64,000 nucleotides of DNA from Ectopseudomonas chengduensis (GTDB lineage: Bacteria > Pseudomonadota > Gammaproteobacteria > Pseudomonadales > Pseudomonadaceae), in the NCBI RefSeq assembly GCF_900102635.1, contig NZ_FMZQ01000004.1, positions 1 to 64,000 on the forward strand. The letters run 5' to 3'. Positions 7,496 to 19,290 of this stretch are shown here, piece after piece (the stretch's first letter is position 1; each line of letters begins with the position of its first letter). Position numbers and translations under genes: made by a program. Under the pieces are notes generated by a model. It saw nothing but the letters and a program-made list of their open reading frames with translations. It had not been told where the DNA came from and made no database searches.

Positions 7496-8194
7496 ATGAT
7501 TCGACGTCTACTGCCCCTGCTCTGCTGTTTCACAGCCCTTTCCCTGCACGCCGCACCCGCCACTTTCGCCGAGGCCAAGCGCCTGGCCTGGCCGCTGTAT
7601 GAGCAGCAATCCACCGAGTTCTATTGCGGCTGCAAGTACAGCGGCAATCGGGTCGATCTGCGCTCCTGTGGTTACACGCCACGCAAAAACGCCAATCGCG
7701 CCCAGCGCATCGAGTGGGAACATATCGTCCCGGCCTGGGTGATCGGCCATCAGCGCCAGTGCTGGCAGAAAGGCGGCCGCAATAACTGCGCGGCCAACGA
7801 TGTGCAGTTCCGCAGGGCCGAGGCCGACCTGCACAACCTGGTGCCGAGCATCGGCGAGGTGAATGGTGATCGCAGCAACTACAGCTTCGCCTGGCTGCCG
7901 CAGAAACCGCATCAGTACGGGCGTTGCGAGACGGTGGTGGACTTCAAGGCGCGCAAGGTGATGCCGCGCCCGGCCATCCGCGGGATGATCGCGCGCACCT
8001 ATTTCTATATGTCCGACCGCTACAAGCTGCGCCTGTCGAAACAGGACCGGCAGCTCTACGAAGCCTGGAGCAAGGCCTACCCGCCCAAGGTCTGGGAGCA
8101 GCAGCGCAACCAGCAGGTGGCTTGCGTGATGGGCTGGGGCAACCCCTATGTGGGGAAGGTGGATATGAGCCGCTGTGCGCGCAAGCGGGCGTAG
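7496..8194 (+). CDS. endA: endonuclease I, secreted/periplasmic DNase
   Basis: A 232-residue protein with a signal peptide (about residues 1-19, cleavage after LHAAPA). The endonuclease I fold is marked by RIEWEHIVPAWVIG (about 69-82, metal-coordinating His), FRRAEADLHNLVPSIGEVNGDRSN (about 105-128, DLHNLVP active site) and an even number of cysteines. It cleaves double-stranded DNA outside the cytoplasm, for nutrient recovery or removal of extracellular DNA. Length matches the family. It is flanked by a terminator upstream and by palindromic repeats downstream. Confidence 0.92.
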   Translation: MIRRLLPLLCCFTALSLHAAPATFAEAKRLAWPLYEQQSTEFYCGCKYSGNRVDLRSCGYTPRKNANRAQRIEWEHIVPAWVIGHQRQCWQKGGRNNCAANDVQFRRAEADLHNLVPSIGEVNGDRSNYSFAWLPQKPHQYGRCETVVDFKARKVMPRPAIRGMIARTYFYMSDRYKLRLSKQDRQLYEAWSKAYPPKVWEQQRNQQVACVMGWGNPYVGKVDMSRCARKRA

Positions 8195-8205
8195 GACGGC
8201 TTCAC

Positions 8206-8279
8206 GTAGGGTGTCGCGGGGCCGCCTAGGCCGTGCGCACCAACGGCAGTAAGGCTGGTGCGCGCAGCGCACCCTACGG
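8206..8279. repeat. intergenic palindrome, GTAGGGTG family
   Basis: Arms GTAGGGTG... and ...CACCCTAC enclose GTGCGCACC and GGTGCGCGCAGCG. Related copies lie at 26560-26652 and 32914-33038, always between genes. It probably forms an RNA hairpin at the end of endA. Confidence 0.65.
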
Positions 8280-8340
8280 GTCGCGGCTAAAGCCCCTCCC
8301 ACAGATGCGGGAGACTTGTGGGAGGGGCTTTAGCCGCGAC
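8280..8340. repeat. REP-like palindrome with 24 bp perfect arms
   Basis: The left arm starts GTCGCGGCTAAAGCCCCTCC and the right arm is its exact reverse complement, separated by 13 bases. This is a common Pseudomonas REP type and can act as a bidirectional stop between endA and the convergent small gene at 8382. Confidence 0.8.
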
Positions 8341-8381
8341 AGCTTTGACCTGTTTCAAACAGTCCCCGGATTGCATCCGGC

Positions 8382-8579
8382 CTACGAAAAGCGCTGCAAC
8401 TCGCGCCGCACCATGTTGGCGAATTCCGGCGGGTTTAGCTGGTACAGCTCCTGCGCCACCCAGGGCAGCCAGCGCCCCTGCAGCTCGGCCTTGCGCGCCA
8501 ACAGGCGCTGGGCCTCGGCTTCGGCGCGGGCCTGGTGCTCGCGGTGGTAGGCGGCGCGGCTCGGTTTTTCTGTGCTCAC
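8382..8579 (-). CDS. small conserved hypothetical protein
   Basis: A 65-residue, charged, helical protein (STEKPSRAAYHREHQARAEAEAQ at the N-terminus, LPWVAQELYQLNPPEFANMVRREL near the C-terminus). The GTG at 8579 is chosen because GAGG and AAGGGC lie just upstream; a longer frame to 8693 runs into the gcsR start region and lacks a site. No domain is recognised. It is transcribed away from gcsR across a 73 bp gap. I recall similar small proteins in other pseudomonads, function unknown. Confidence 0.6.
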   Translation of the reverse strand: MSTEKPSRAAYHREHQARAEAEAQRLLARKAELQGRWLPWVAQELYQLNPPEFANMVRRELQRFS

Positions 8580-8652
8580 GGTGTTGCCCTTTTCCTCATA
8601 TCGAGCAGAGCAGGCATAATCGCCGCCTGTTCGCCCATTTCGACCGTCATCA

Positions 8653-10173
8653 ATGCGCATCCACGTCAGCTTCATCGACCGCGTCGGCATCACCCAGGAA
8701 GTCCTGGCGCTGCTTGGCGGGCGTAATCTGAACCTCGATGCGGTGGAGATGGTACCGCCAAACGTCTATATCGACGCACCGACCTTGAGCGCCGCCGTGC
8801 TCGAGGAGCTGCGCGGCGCGCTGCTGCAGGTGCACGGTGTGCAGAGCGTCGAGGTGGTGGACATTCTGCCCGGCCAGCGTCGCCGCCTGCAGCTCGATGC
8901 GCTGCTCGCGGCCATGCCCGACCCGGTGCTGGCGGTCGATGACCGCGCCACCGTGCTGCTGGCCAACCCAGCGCTGGTGGACATGTGCAGCCGCCCGCCC
9001 GAAGGCCTGAGCATCGCCGCGCTGTTCACCGATGACGCGCTGCAGCAATCGCTGCTCGCCGCCGGTTTTCATCAGCCGCTGCGCGAGGTGCATTTCGCCG
9101 GCCAACCGCTGCTGCTCGATGCCCAACCGATCACCGAAGACGGTCGACTGACCGGTGGCCTGCTGACCCTGTATGCCCCGAGCCGCATGGGTCAGCGCCT
9201 GGCTGCGCTGCATCACGATCATGCCGAGGGCTTCGATTCACTGCTTGGCGAGTCGGCACCCATCCGTGCGCTCAAGGCCCGCGCCCTGCGGGTGGCGTCG
9301 CTCGATGCGCCGCTGCTGATCCACGGTGAAACCGGCACCGGCAAGGAGCTGGTGGCACGCGCCTGCCACACCGTCAGTGTGCGTCGCACCGCGCCGTTCC
9401 TGGCGCTTAACTGCGCCGCCCTGCCAGAGAACCTGGCCGAGAGCGAGCTGTTCGGCTACGCCCCCGGCGCCTTCACCGGCGCCCAGCGCGGCGGCAAGCC
9501 GGGGCTGCTGGAGCTGGCCAACCAGGGCACGGTGTTTCTCGACGAAATTGGCGAGATGTCGCCCTATCTGCAGGCCAAGCTGCTGCGCTTTCTTAGCGAT
9601 GGCAGCTTCCGCCGCGTCGGTGGCGACCGCGAGGTGAAGGTGGACGTGCGCATCCTCAGCGCCACCCACCGTGACCTGGAAAAGATGGTCGCCGAAGGCA
9701 GCTTCCGCGAAGACCTGTTCTACCGCCTCAACGTACTCAACCTGGAAGTGCCGCCGCTGCGCGAGCGCGGCCAGGACATCCTGCTGCTGGCCCAGCACTT
9801 CATGGCCCAGGCCTGCGCGCAGATCCAGCGCCTGCCCTGCCGCCTGGCGCCGGCAACCTTCCCGGCGCTGCTGGCCGGGCGCTGGCCGGGTAACGTGCGC
9901 CAGTTGCAGAACGTGATCTTCCGCGCGGCCGCGATCTGCGACAGCAACTGGGTGGAGATGGACGACCTGGATATCGCCGGCACCGAAGTGGCGCCGAGGG
10001 TGGAAGGGGAAGTTGCCAGCCTGGAACAGGCCATGGACGAGTACGAGAAGGCGCTGCTGGAAAAGCTCTACGACAGCCACCCTTCCAGCCGCCAACTGGC
10101 TGCACGCCTGGGCACCTCGCACACCGCCATCGCCAAACGCCTGCGCAAGTACGGCATACCGGGCAAGCACTGA
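8653..10173 (+). CDS. gcsR: GcsR, sigma-54-dependent glycine-responsive activator
   Basis: A 506-residue TyrR-type enhancer-binding protein: an ACT-like domain (about 1-70), a PAS-like segment (about 78-140), an AAA+ domain with Walker A GETGTGKE (225-232), the sigma-54 contact loop GAFTGA (272-277) and Walker B FLDEIGEM (295-302), and a C-terminal helix-turn-helix (about 470-500). In P. aeruginosa its counterpart (PA2449) activates the glycine cleavage operon in response to glycine; the downstream gcvH-gcvP-glyA-gcvT genes with a sigma-54 promoter make the same role likely here. PhhR is a paralogue, but the N-terminus and context favour GcsR. The ribosome binding site is weak. The insertion of sodC between gcsR and gcvH does not separate them far. 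Confidence 0.9.
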   Translation: MRIHVSFIDRVGITQEVLALLGGRNLNLDAVEMVPPNVYIDAPTLSAAVLEELRGALLQVHGVQSVEVVDILPGQRRRLQLDALLAAMPDPVLAVDDRATVLLANPALVDMCSRPPEGLSIAALFTDDALQQSLLAAGFHQPLREVHFAGQPLLLDAQPITEDGRLTGGLLTLYAPSRMGQRLAALHHDHAEGFDSLLGESAPIRALKARALRVASLDAPLLIHGETGTGKELVARACHTVSVRRTAPFLALNCAALPENLAESELFGYAPGAFTGAQRGGKPGLLELANQGTVFLDEIGEMSPYLQAKLLRFLSDGSFRRVGGDREVKVDVRILSATHRDLEKMVAEGSFREDLFYRLNVLNLEVPPLRERGQDILLLAQHFMAQACAQIQRLPCRLAPATFPALLAGRWPGNVRQLQNVIFRAAAICDSNWVEMDDLDIAGTEVAPRVEGEVASLEQAMDEYEKALLEKLYDSHPSSRQLAARLGTSHTAIAKRLRKYGIPGKH

Positions 10174-10185
10174 GCACTCGCTTCC

Positions 10186-10349
10186 GTAGGGTGGGTTAGG
10201 TGCCTGTTTTGAGCCTTGATAACACCGCAGATTTAGACGCGCCGTAACCCACCATCGGCGCAACGCGAAAGATCGCCCGGTGGGTTACGCGGCGCACCAC
10301 GACCTCGCTGCCAGATCGCTCATCGATCAGCGCCGCTAACCCACCCTAC
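10186..10349. repeat. intergenic repeat cluster, GTAGGGTGGGTTA type
   Basis: Four arms of the word TAACCCACC/GGTGGGTTA alternate in orientation, starting GTAGGGTGGGTTA and ending TAACCCACCCTAC. They form nested hairpins between the convergent gcsR and sodC genes and probably end both transcripts. Confidence 0.65.
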
Positions 10350-10365
10350 GGTTCCAGGTTCTGAA

Positions 10366-10917
10366 TCAGATCGGCGTGGTGCTGGTCGGCACTTTGATCA
10401 CCCCGCAGGCTACACGCGCACCGCCGCCGCCCAGAGGTTGCGGGTGGTCAGCGTGATTGTCGCCGCCGGCGTGGATCATCAGCGAACGGTTGTGCAGGTC
10501 TTGCAGGCTCTTGAGTCGCGGCGCCAGCACCGGCTGGCTGGCGCTGCCATTCTCGGTCACCAGCAGCGCCGGCAGGTCGCCCAGGTGGGCGTTGTCTTCC
10601 CAGGGGAAGCCATGGCGGCCGGCGTTCTGCGGGTCCCAGTGGCCGCCTGCTGCGCCGGCTGGTGTCAGCTTGCCGTCCACTTCGGCTGCATTGCAGTTGG
10701 CCTCGGTATGCACATGAAAGCCATGCACGCCCGGTTCCAGTCCCTGTAGATCGGGGGTGAACACCAGCCCATAGGGCGACTGGCTGATGGTCACGCTGCC
10801 GACAGGCGCGCCTGTGCCGTTTTCGGTGGCCTGTTCGAGGGTCACGGTGACTGTCTCGCTAGCCTGCAGGCTGGTGGCGCCGAGCAGTGCGAATGCCAGG
10901 GGAATCAGGGGTCTCAT
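10366..10917 (-). CDS. sodC: periplasmic Cu/Zn superoxide dismutase
   Basis: A 183-residue precursor with a signal peptide (about residues 1-21). It converts superoxide to oxygen and peroxide in the periplasm. Copper and zinc ligands are visible in [10 protein letters not shown] (about 66-75), [13 protein letters not shown] (about 90-102), DNAHLGDLP and [12 protein letters not shown]; the two conserved cysteines (EANC and VACGV) are present. The start at 10917 follows AAGGAG; an upstream in-frame start at 10965 adds a non-signal-like extension and is rejected. It is convergent with gcsR and divergent from the gcv operon. Confidence 0.95.
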   Translation of the reverse strand: MRPLIPLAFALLGATSLQASETVTVTLEQATENGTGAPVGSVTISQSPYGLVFTPDLQGLEPGVHGFHVHTEANCNAAEVDGKLTPAGAAGGHWDPQNAGRHGFPWEDNAHLGDLPALLVTENGSASQPVLAPRLKSLQDLHNRSLMIHAGGDNHADHPQPLGGGGARVACGVIKVPTSTTPI

Positions 10918-11092
10918 GGTTGATCTATCTCCTTGTTTATAAAGCCTCCCAGTTACCGACCCCAATGCCCTTGAGCGGTTCCAGCTAGATGCCGTATCGA
11001 TATCATTACACCGTAACGATTAAGCAACGACCAAGTGAAAGCCGCGCGGCGACTGGTGCGACTTCGACTTTTCCATTTGCGACGCCCGATTT

Positions 11093-11110
11093 CGTAGCGA
11101 TATCGTTCCA
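11093..11110 (+). promoter_or_regulatory. candidate GcsR enhancer site
   Basis: CGTAGCGATATCGTTCCA matches the pattern TGTAACG-N4-CGTTCCG that I recall for GcsR. It lies about 65 bp upstream of the sigma-54 promoter. Two poorer look-alikes (around 11055-11072 and 11077-11094, each with GCGAC) may make a tandem array. Confidence 0.55.
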
Positions 11111-11172
11111 GAGGACTGTATACAACCCCAAAAAATATAATTAAGTATTTGATTTTATTGAATATTTTTACT

Positions 11173-11189
11173 TTGGCACCGGCATTGCA
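11173..11189 (+). promoter_or_regulatory. sigma-54 promoter of the gcv operon
   Basis: TTGGCACCGGCATTGCA is an essentially exact -24/-12 element (TTGGCAC, N5, TTGCA), 63 bp before the gcvH start. It makes the operon dependent on RpoN and an enhancer-binding protein, most likely GcsR. Confidence 0.9.
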
Positions 11190-11251
11190 AACGCTCCCAA
11201 AACCTGCCCGCCACCTAGAAGCGGACACCATTACCCCCCTGAGGAATTGAC

Positions 11252-11635
11252 ATGAGCGAGTTGCGTTTCACCGCCGATCACGAATGGCTGCGTCTGGACA
11301 ACGATGGTCTGGTTACCGTCGGCATCACCCATTACGCCCAGGACGCGCTCGGCGACGTGGTGTATGTGCAACTGCCGGAAGCCAAGTCCTACGCTCAGGG
11401 CGAGGAAGTGGCCGTGCTGGAGTCGGTGAAGGCCGCCAGCAACATCGTCATGCCGCTGGATGGCGAGATCGTCGAAATCAACGCCGACCTGGAAGGCAGC
11501 CCGGAACTGGTCAACGAGTCGCCGCTGGACAAGGCCTGGTTCTTCCGCATGCGCCTGGCCGACAACGCCGTGCTGGCCGACCTGCTGGACAAGGCCGGCT
11601 ATGATCGTCTGTTGAACGCCAACGCCGACGCCTGA
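11252..11635 (+). CDS. gcvH: glycine cleavage system H protein
   Basis: A 127-residue lipoyl carrier that shuttles the aminomethyl group between the P, T and L proteins. The lipoylated lysine lies in LESVKAASNI (about residues 55-64), in the usual hammerhead fold, and length fits the family. GAGG precedes the ATG. First gene of the gcvH-gcvP-glyA-gcvT operon under the sigma-54 promoter at 11173. The gene for the L protein (lipoamide dehydrogenase) is not here, as is usual in bacteria. Confidence 0.97.
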   Translation: MSELRFTADHEWLRLDNDGLVTVGITHYAQDALGDVVYVQLPEAKSYAQGEEVAVLESVKAASNIVMPLDGEIVEINADLEGSPELVNESPLDKAWFFRMRLADNAVLADLLDKAGYDRLLNANADA

Positions 11636-11644
11636 GTGACCGCC

Positions 11645-14497
<2,853 letters not shown>

Positions 14498-14507
14498 GCG
14501 CCGCCCC

Positions 14508-14565
14508 GTAGCCCGGATGAAATCCGGGGAAGCTGTCAAAAGCTCCCGGATTGCATCCGGGCTAC
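14508..14565. repeat. GTAGCCCGGATG palindrome, copy 1 of 5
   Basis: The arms GTAGCCCGGATG and CATCCGGGCTAC flank an inner CCGGGG/CCCGG pair. Other copies are at 17278, 28765, 47205 and 62473. This one sits inside the gcv operon between gcvP and glyA and could form a stabilising or processing hairpin in the mRNA. Confidence 0.85.
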
Positions 14566-14644
14566 ATCCAACCCGTTTCTTTCGGCTCCCCTCACCGGGG
14601 CGGGCCGACTGCATCCCGAGAAAAACGATAAAGAGGGCCTCACC

Positions 14645-15898
<1,254 letters not shown>

Positions 15899-15967
15899 TA
15901 CCCGACTGACCACGGGCCGCACGGCGGCCCCAACCGGTGCGCGCGACGCACCCAACAGGAAATCGAC

Positions 15968-17092
15968 ATGACCACTGAAACTCTCGCCAAGACTCCGCTG
16001 CACGCCCTGCACCTCGAACTCGGCGCGCGCATGGTGCCCTTCGCCGGCTATGACATGCCCGTGCAGTACCCGCTGGGCGTGATGAAGGAGCACCTGCACA
16101 CCCGCGACGCCGCCGGCCTGTTCGACGTCTCGCACATGGGCCAGATCCTGCTGCGTGGCGAGAACGCCGCGCGCGCCCTGGAAACCCTGGTGCCGGTGGA
16201 CATCATCGACCTACCGGTGGGCACGCAGCGCTACGCCATGTTCACCGACGCCCAGGGCGGCATCCTTGATGACCTGATGGTCGCCAACCTGGGTGACGAC
16301 ACCCTGTACCTGGTGGTCAACGCCGCCTGCAAGGATCAGGACCTGGCGCATCTGAAGAAGCACATCGGCGAGCAGTGCCAGATCGAGTGCCTGTTCGAGG
16401 AGCGCGCCCTGCTCGCCCTGCAAGGCCCGAAAGCGGTCGACGTGCTGGCCCGCCTGGCGCCGGAAGTGAGCAAGATGACCTTCATGCAGGTGGCCCGCGT
16501 GCGCCTGCTGGGCAGCGAGTGCATCGTCAGCCGCAGCGGCTACACCGGCGAAGACGGTTTCGAGATTTCCGTCGCCGTCGACCAGGCCGAAGCCCTGGCA
16601 CGCAGCCTGCTGGCCGAAGTGGAAGTCGAGGCCATCGGCCTGGGGGCGCGTGACTCGCTGCGCCTGGAAGCCGGCCTGTGCCTGTACGGCCACGACATGA
16701 GCAGCGCCACCACGCCGATCGAGGCCAGCCTGCTGTGGGCCATCTCCAAGGTGCGTCGTGCCGATGGCGAGCGCGCCGGCAACTTCCCGGGCGCCGAGCG
16801 CGTATTCGAGCAGCAGCAGAAAGGCGTGGCGCGCAAGCGCGTCGGCCTGCTGCCGCAGGAGCGCGTACCGGTGCGTGAAGGCGCGGAAATCGTCGATGCC
16901 GACGGCACCGTGATCGGCCAGGTATGCAGCGGCGGCTTCGGCCCGACCCTCGGCGCACCGGTGGCCATGGGTTACGTCAACGCCAGCCACACCGCCATCG
17001 ACAGCGACGTCTGGGCCGTGGTGCGCGGCAAGCGCGTGGCGATGAAAGTCGCCAAGACCCCGTTCGTGCCGCAGCGCTACTACCGCGGCTGA
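15968..17092 (+). CDS. gcvT: glycine cleavage system T protein (aminomethyltransferase)
   Basis: A 374-residue folate-binding enzyme that releases ammonia from the aminomethyl group on GcvH and forms methylene-tetrahydrofolate. Visible signs are FDVSHMGQ (about 55-62), SRSGYTGEDGFEI (about 188-200), the LRLEAGLCLYGHDM motif near 230, and the C-terminal YRG end. AGGAAAT precedes the ATG. Last gene of the operon; three palindromes follow its stop and likely end the transcript. Confidence 0.96.
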   Translation: MTTETLAKTPLHALHLELGARMVPFAGYDMPVQYPLGVMKEHLHTRDAAGLFDVSHMGQILLRGENAARALETLVPVDIIDLPVGTQRYAMFTDAQGGILDDLMVANLGDDTLYLVVNAACKDQDLAHLKKHIGEQCQIECLFEERALLALQGPKAVDVLARLAPEVSKMTFMQVARVRLLGSECIVSRSGYTGEDGFEISVAVDQAEALARSLLAEVEVEAIGLGARDSLRLEAGLCLYGHDMSSATTPIEASLLWAISKVRRADGERAGNFPGAERVFEQQQKGVARKRVGLLPQERVPVREGAEIVDADGTVIGQVCSGGFGPTLGAPVAMGYVNASHTAIDSDVWAVVRGKRVAMKVAKTPFVPQRYYRG

Positions 17093-17111
17093 TCGGCAAC
17101 GTAGCCCTGCT

Positions 17112-17182
17112 CTGTAGGAGCCGCGCCTCGCGGTGAATGCGTCGAAAGACGCAAAAGCTTCGCCTCGGGGCGAGGCTCCTAC
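17112..17182. repeat. REP-like palindrome TGTAGGAGCCGCG
   Basis: Arms TGTAGGAGCC...GCCTCG and CGAGGCTCCTACA enclose an inner GCGTC/GACGC hairpin. First of three palindromes in tandem after gcvT. Confidence 0.7.
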
Positions 17183-17212
17183 ACTCATCGCGTGTCCTCT
17201 GCTCCGTAGTTC

Positions 17213-17264
17213 GTAGGGCGGGTGAAACCCGCCACATAGCCCTGGCGGGTTGCACCCGCCCTAC
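17213..17264. repeat. palindrome GTAGGGCGGGTG
   Basis: Arms GTAGGGCGGGTGAAACCCGC and GCGGGTTGCACCCGCCCTAC can form a strong cruciform or RNA hairpin between gcvT and the convergent FMN reductase gene. Confidence 0.75.
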
Positions 17265-17277
17265 AGATGACTACTCC

Positions 17278-17335
17278 GTAGCCCGGATGCAATACGCGGA
17301 TGCCCTCAAAAGCTCCCGGATTGCATCCGGGCTAC
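17278..17335. repeat. GTAGCCCGGATG palindrome, copy 2 of 5
   Basis: Same family as 14508-14565, here with a damaged left inner arm (AATACGCGG). It ends 8 bp from the stop codon of the convergent FMN reductase gene. Confidence 0.8.
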
Positions 17336-17342
17336 GTCGTTT

Positions 17343-17921
17343 CTACCCCCTGATCCGCTCATAGGGCACCCGTTCGCGCCCGGCGCGCAACGTCTGCGCC
17401 CACCAGTTCAGCTGCACCAGCGTATGCGCCAGCGCCGAATTGGCGCGTCGCGGCTCGCTCAGGCGGCCCTGCTCATCGAACTGCTCCCAGGCATTGGTGA
17501 AGCTCACCGAGCCACGCACCGTCATCGCATGCAGCTCTGCCAGCACCTGGCGCAGTTGCTCCACCGCGCGCAATCCGCCGGATACCCCGCCATAACTGAC
17601 GAACCCCACCGGCCGCGCTTCCCAGGATGCCGGTACCTCGTCGATGAACTGCTTGAGCGCCGCCGGATAGCCGTGGTTGTACTCCGGCGTAACGATCAGA
17701 AAGGCATCGGCGCGCAGCAACTGCTGCAGCGATTGATGCCGGCGCTCGGCGAGCTCCTGCGCCTCGCCGGGCTGGCGAAACATCACGGCCGGATCGACCA
17801 GGCTCAGCTCGAATTCGCTGCGCTGCTCGATCTGCTCACGCGCCCAGGCCACCACCTGGTCGCAGAAGCGCTCTTCTCGCACGCTGCCGTAGATCAGTAC
17901 CAATCGGATGCGGTCCTGCAT
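17343..17921 (-). CDS. NAD(P)H-dependent FMN reductase family flavoprotein
   Basis: A 192-residue cytoplasmic flavodoxin-fold protein. [17 protein letters not shown] (about residues 7-23) is the phosphate-binding loop for FMN, and [20 protein letters not shown] (about 78-97) is the flavin motif of the NADPH-dependent FMN reductase group (ChrR/YieF type). It likely reduces quinones or other redox-cycling compounds by two electrons. The ATG at 17921 follows GCGAGGG. The promoter at 17957-17987 carries a SoxR box, so the gene is a probable member of the SoxR regulon, transcribed divergently from soxR. Confidence 0.88.
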   Translation of the reverse strand: MQDRIRLVLIYGSVREERFCDQVVAWAREQIEQRSEFELSLVDPAVMFRQPGEAQELAERRHQSLQQLLRADAFLIVTPEYNHGYPAALKQFIDEVPASWEARPVGFVSYGGVSGGLRAVEQLRQVLAELHAMTVRGSVSFTNAWEQFDEQGRLSEPRRANSALAHTLVQLNWWAQTLRAGRERVPYERIRG

Positions 17922-17956
17922 GGAATTGCCCTCGCTGTTGTCTATCAAGGCCAGCG

Positions 17957-17987
17957 AGGGTAAAACCTCAACTTAACTTGAGGTCAA
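17957..17987 (-). promoter_or_regulatory. SoxR-controlled promoter with 19 bp spacer
   Basis: The palindrome CCTCAACTTAACTTGAGG (17966-17983) is a near-canonical SoxR box. Read on the minus strand it lies between TTGACC (-35, 17987-17982) and TACCCT (-10, 17962-17957) separated by 19 bp, the overlong spacing that MerR-family activators such as SoxR correct by bending DNA. It drives the FMN reductase gene. Confidence 0.85.
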
Positions 17988-17998
17988 CAGGATTTTTC

Positions 17999-18457
17999 AT
18001 GACGACGTCACGCTCTATCCACGAACGCCCGCTGAGCGTCGGTCAGATCGCCGAACGCAGCGGCGTGGCGGTTTCCACGCTGCATTTCTACGAGACCAAA
18101 GGGCTGATCCACAGCCAGCGCAATGCCGGTAATCAGCGACGTTATCGACGCGATGTGCTGCGCCGCGTGGCGATCATCAAGGTGGCACAGCGCCTGGGTA
18201 TTCCTCTGGCCGATATCGGTGTGGCACTGAGCACACTGCCCTGCGATCACATGCCGACGGCAGCGGACTGGCAACAACTGTCGGCGCAATGGCAGCGCGA
18301 TCTGGATGCGCGCATCGAGCAGCTGACGCGGCTACGCGACCAGCTCACCGGCTGCATCGGTTGCGGTTGCCTGTCGATGCAGGACTGCCCACTGCGCAAC
18401 CCCAGGGACGAACTCGGCGAACAGGGCGCCGGGGCGCGTTTACTGGAGACTGATTAA
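17999..18457 (+). CDS. soxR: SoxR, redox-sensing MerR-family regulator
   Basis: A 152-residue dimeric activator: an N-terminal winged HTH ([24 protein letters not shown], about residues 13-36), a dimerisation helix, and the [2Fe-2S] ligand motif [12 protein letters not shown] (about 120-131; Cys spacing C-x2-C-x-C-x5-C). In pseudomonads SoxR responds to redox-cycling drugs such as phenazines and controls a small regulon. The ATG at 17999 follows AGGA; an upstream in-frame start at 17978 would lie within the SoxR box. Its 3' end overlaps that of the convergent gene at 18454 by four bases. Confidence 0.95.
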   Translation: MTTSRSIHERPLSVGQIAERSGVAVSTLHFYETKGLIHSQRNAGNQRRYRRDVLRRVAIIKVAQRLGIPLADIGVALSTLPCDHMPTAADWQQLSAQWQRDLDARIEQLTRLRDQLTGCIGCGCLSMQDCPLRNPRDELGEQGAGARLLETD

Positions 18458-18807
18458 TCGTCCAGGCAGTTGCGTCTGTTGCTGAACACCTCGCGGCAGA
18501 TGTCACGCATGTCCAGAGAGATCGCCGGCACCTGCGGCAGACGCTCGACCAGTGCACGCACGACGCGCCGCGACAGCGCCCGCTTGTCGTCATCGCTGCG
18601 ACCGGCCAGCACGTAGAAGATCAGGTGCACGAACAGCCCCGGCTCGCCACCCACGCAGTGGTGCTCGTACAGGCTCAGGCGCACCTTGATCTCACCGGGC
18701 TGGAACAGTCCCGTGTCAGCCGCCTGGTCATGCACCAGCTGCACCAGCTCCTGCGGCGCGATCAGCTCACTCACCTCGCGGGCGGCTTCGATCAGGCAAT
18801 GCGGCAT
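18454..18807 (-). CDS. 5-carboxymethyl-2-hydroxymuconate isomerase family protein
   Basis: A 117-residue protein of the CHMI/tautomerase-like fold. [12 protein letters not shown] at the N-terminus supplies the N-terminal proline (Pro1 after Met removal) used as general base in this superfamily. Family members isomerise a homoprotocatechuate pathway intermediate, but none of that pathway's genes are here, so the real substrate is open. The start at 18807 follows AAGGG; a longer frame to 18849 would bury the proline. Confidence 0.8.
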   Translation of the reverse strand: MPHCLIEAAREVSELIAPQELVQLVHDQAADTGLFQPGEIKVRLSLYEHHCVGGEPGLFVHLIFYVLAGRSDDDKRALSRRVVRALVERLPQVPAISLDMRDICREVFSNRRNCLDD

Positions 18808-18970
18808 GGATAAACCCTTGATGTAAGTGAATTTGTCATACGTTATCACACAACAAATTCGATACCAGTTGGTTTACCAGCTCTGCGCAGAACCGCGTTG
18901 CAAGCCTGCAACATCGCCAATAGCGCCGTTACATGGGGAAAACCTACTCAGACTTTCGTCTAGCAATGCG

Positions 18971-19000
18971 TTGACAAGCGATAAAAAGGCTGTCGATAAT
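18971..19000 (+). promoter_or_regulatory. sigma-70 promoter of the porin gene
   Basis: TTGACA (18971-18976) and GATAAT (18995-19000) are separated by 18 bp. An interrupted palindrome TTGT-N13-ACAA (19009-19029), containing two TATGAC direct repeats, covers the likely start of transcription and may be a repressor operator. The rest of the 18808-19290 gap is a long untranslated leader. Confidence 0.65.
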
Positions 19001-19057
19001 CCAGCAAGTTGTATGACGACATATGACAACGATAAAAACAAGAAACAGGGCCATGAC

Positions 19058-19153
19058 ATGACTACCCTCGCCTCTCCCTCAGCGCAGCAGCCCCTCGCCT
19101 GCTCGGCATCCATCGCCGCCACACGCCATAGAACCGGATTCGCCGGAGGCTGA
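19058..19153 (+). CDS. possible 31-residue leader peptide upstream of the porin
   Basis: A small frame in the porin mRNA leader: ATG at 19058, TGA at 19151, preceded by CAGGG at a slightly short distance. The product (starting MTTLASPSAQQPLAC) resembles nothing known. It is followed by a GC-rich hairpin (CCGGCCGCGTTCGGCCGG, about 19172-19189) without a T run. It may be chance; codon use is not distinctive. Confidence 0.2.
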   Translation: MTTLASPSAQQPLACSASIAATRHRTGFAGG

Positions 19154-19290
19154 CGTCAGCCACCAGCAATGACCGGCCGCGTTCGGCCGGGCTATCGCCC
19201 TCTACGGGGCAAACACAACATTCCCATCATGCAGGTCCTGATGCAGACCGGCAGGGGATGGTTCGTTCAAAAACTGGGAGCACAACAACA

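Noticed and set aside
11190..11251. Glycine riboswitch before gcvH
   Set aside because: Only about 60 bases lie between the sigma-54 promoter and the start codon, too short for a glycine aptamer, and none of its conserved elements is visible.
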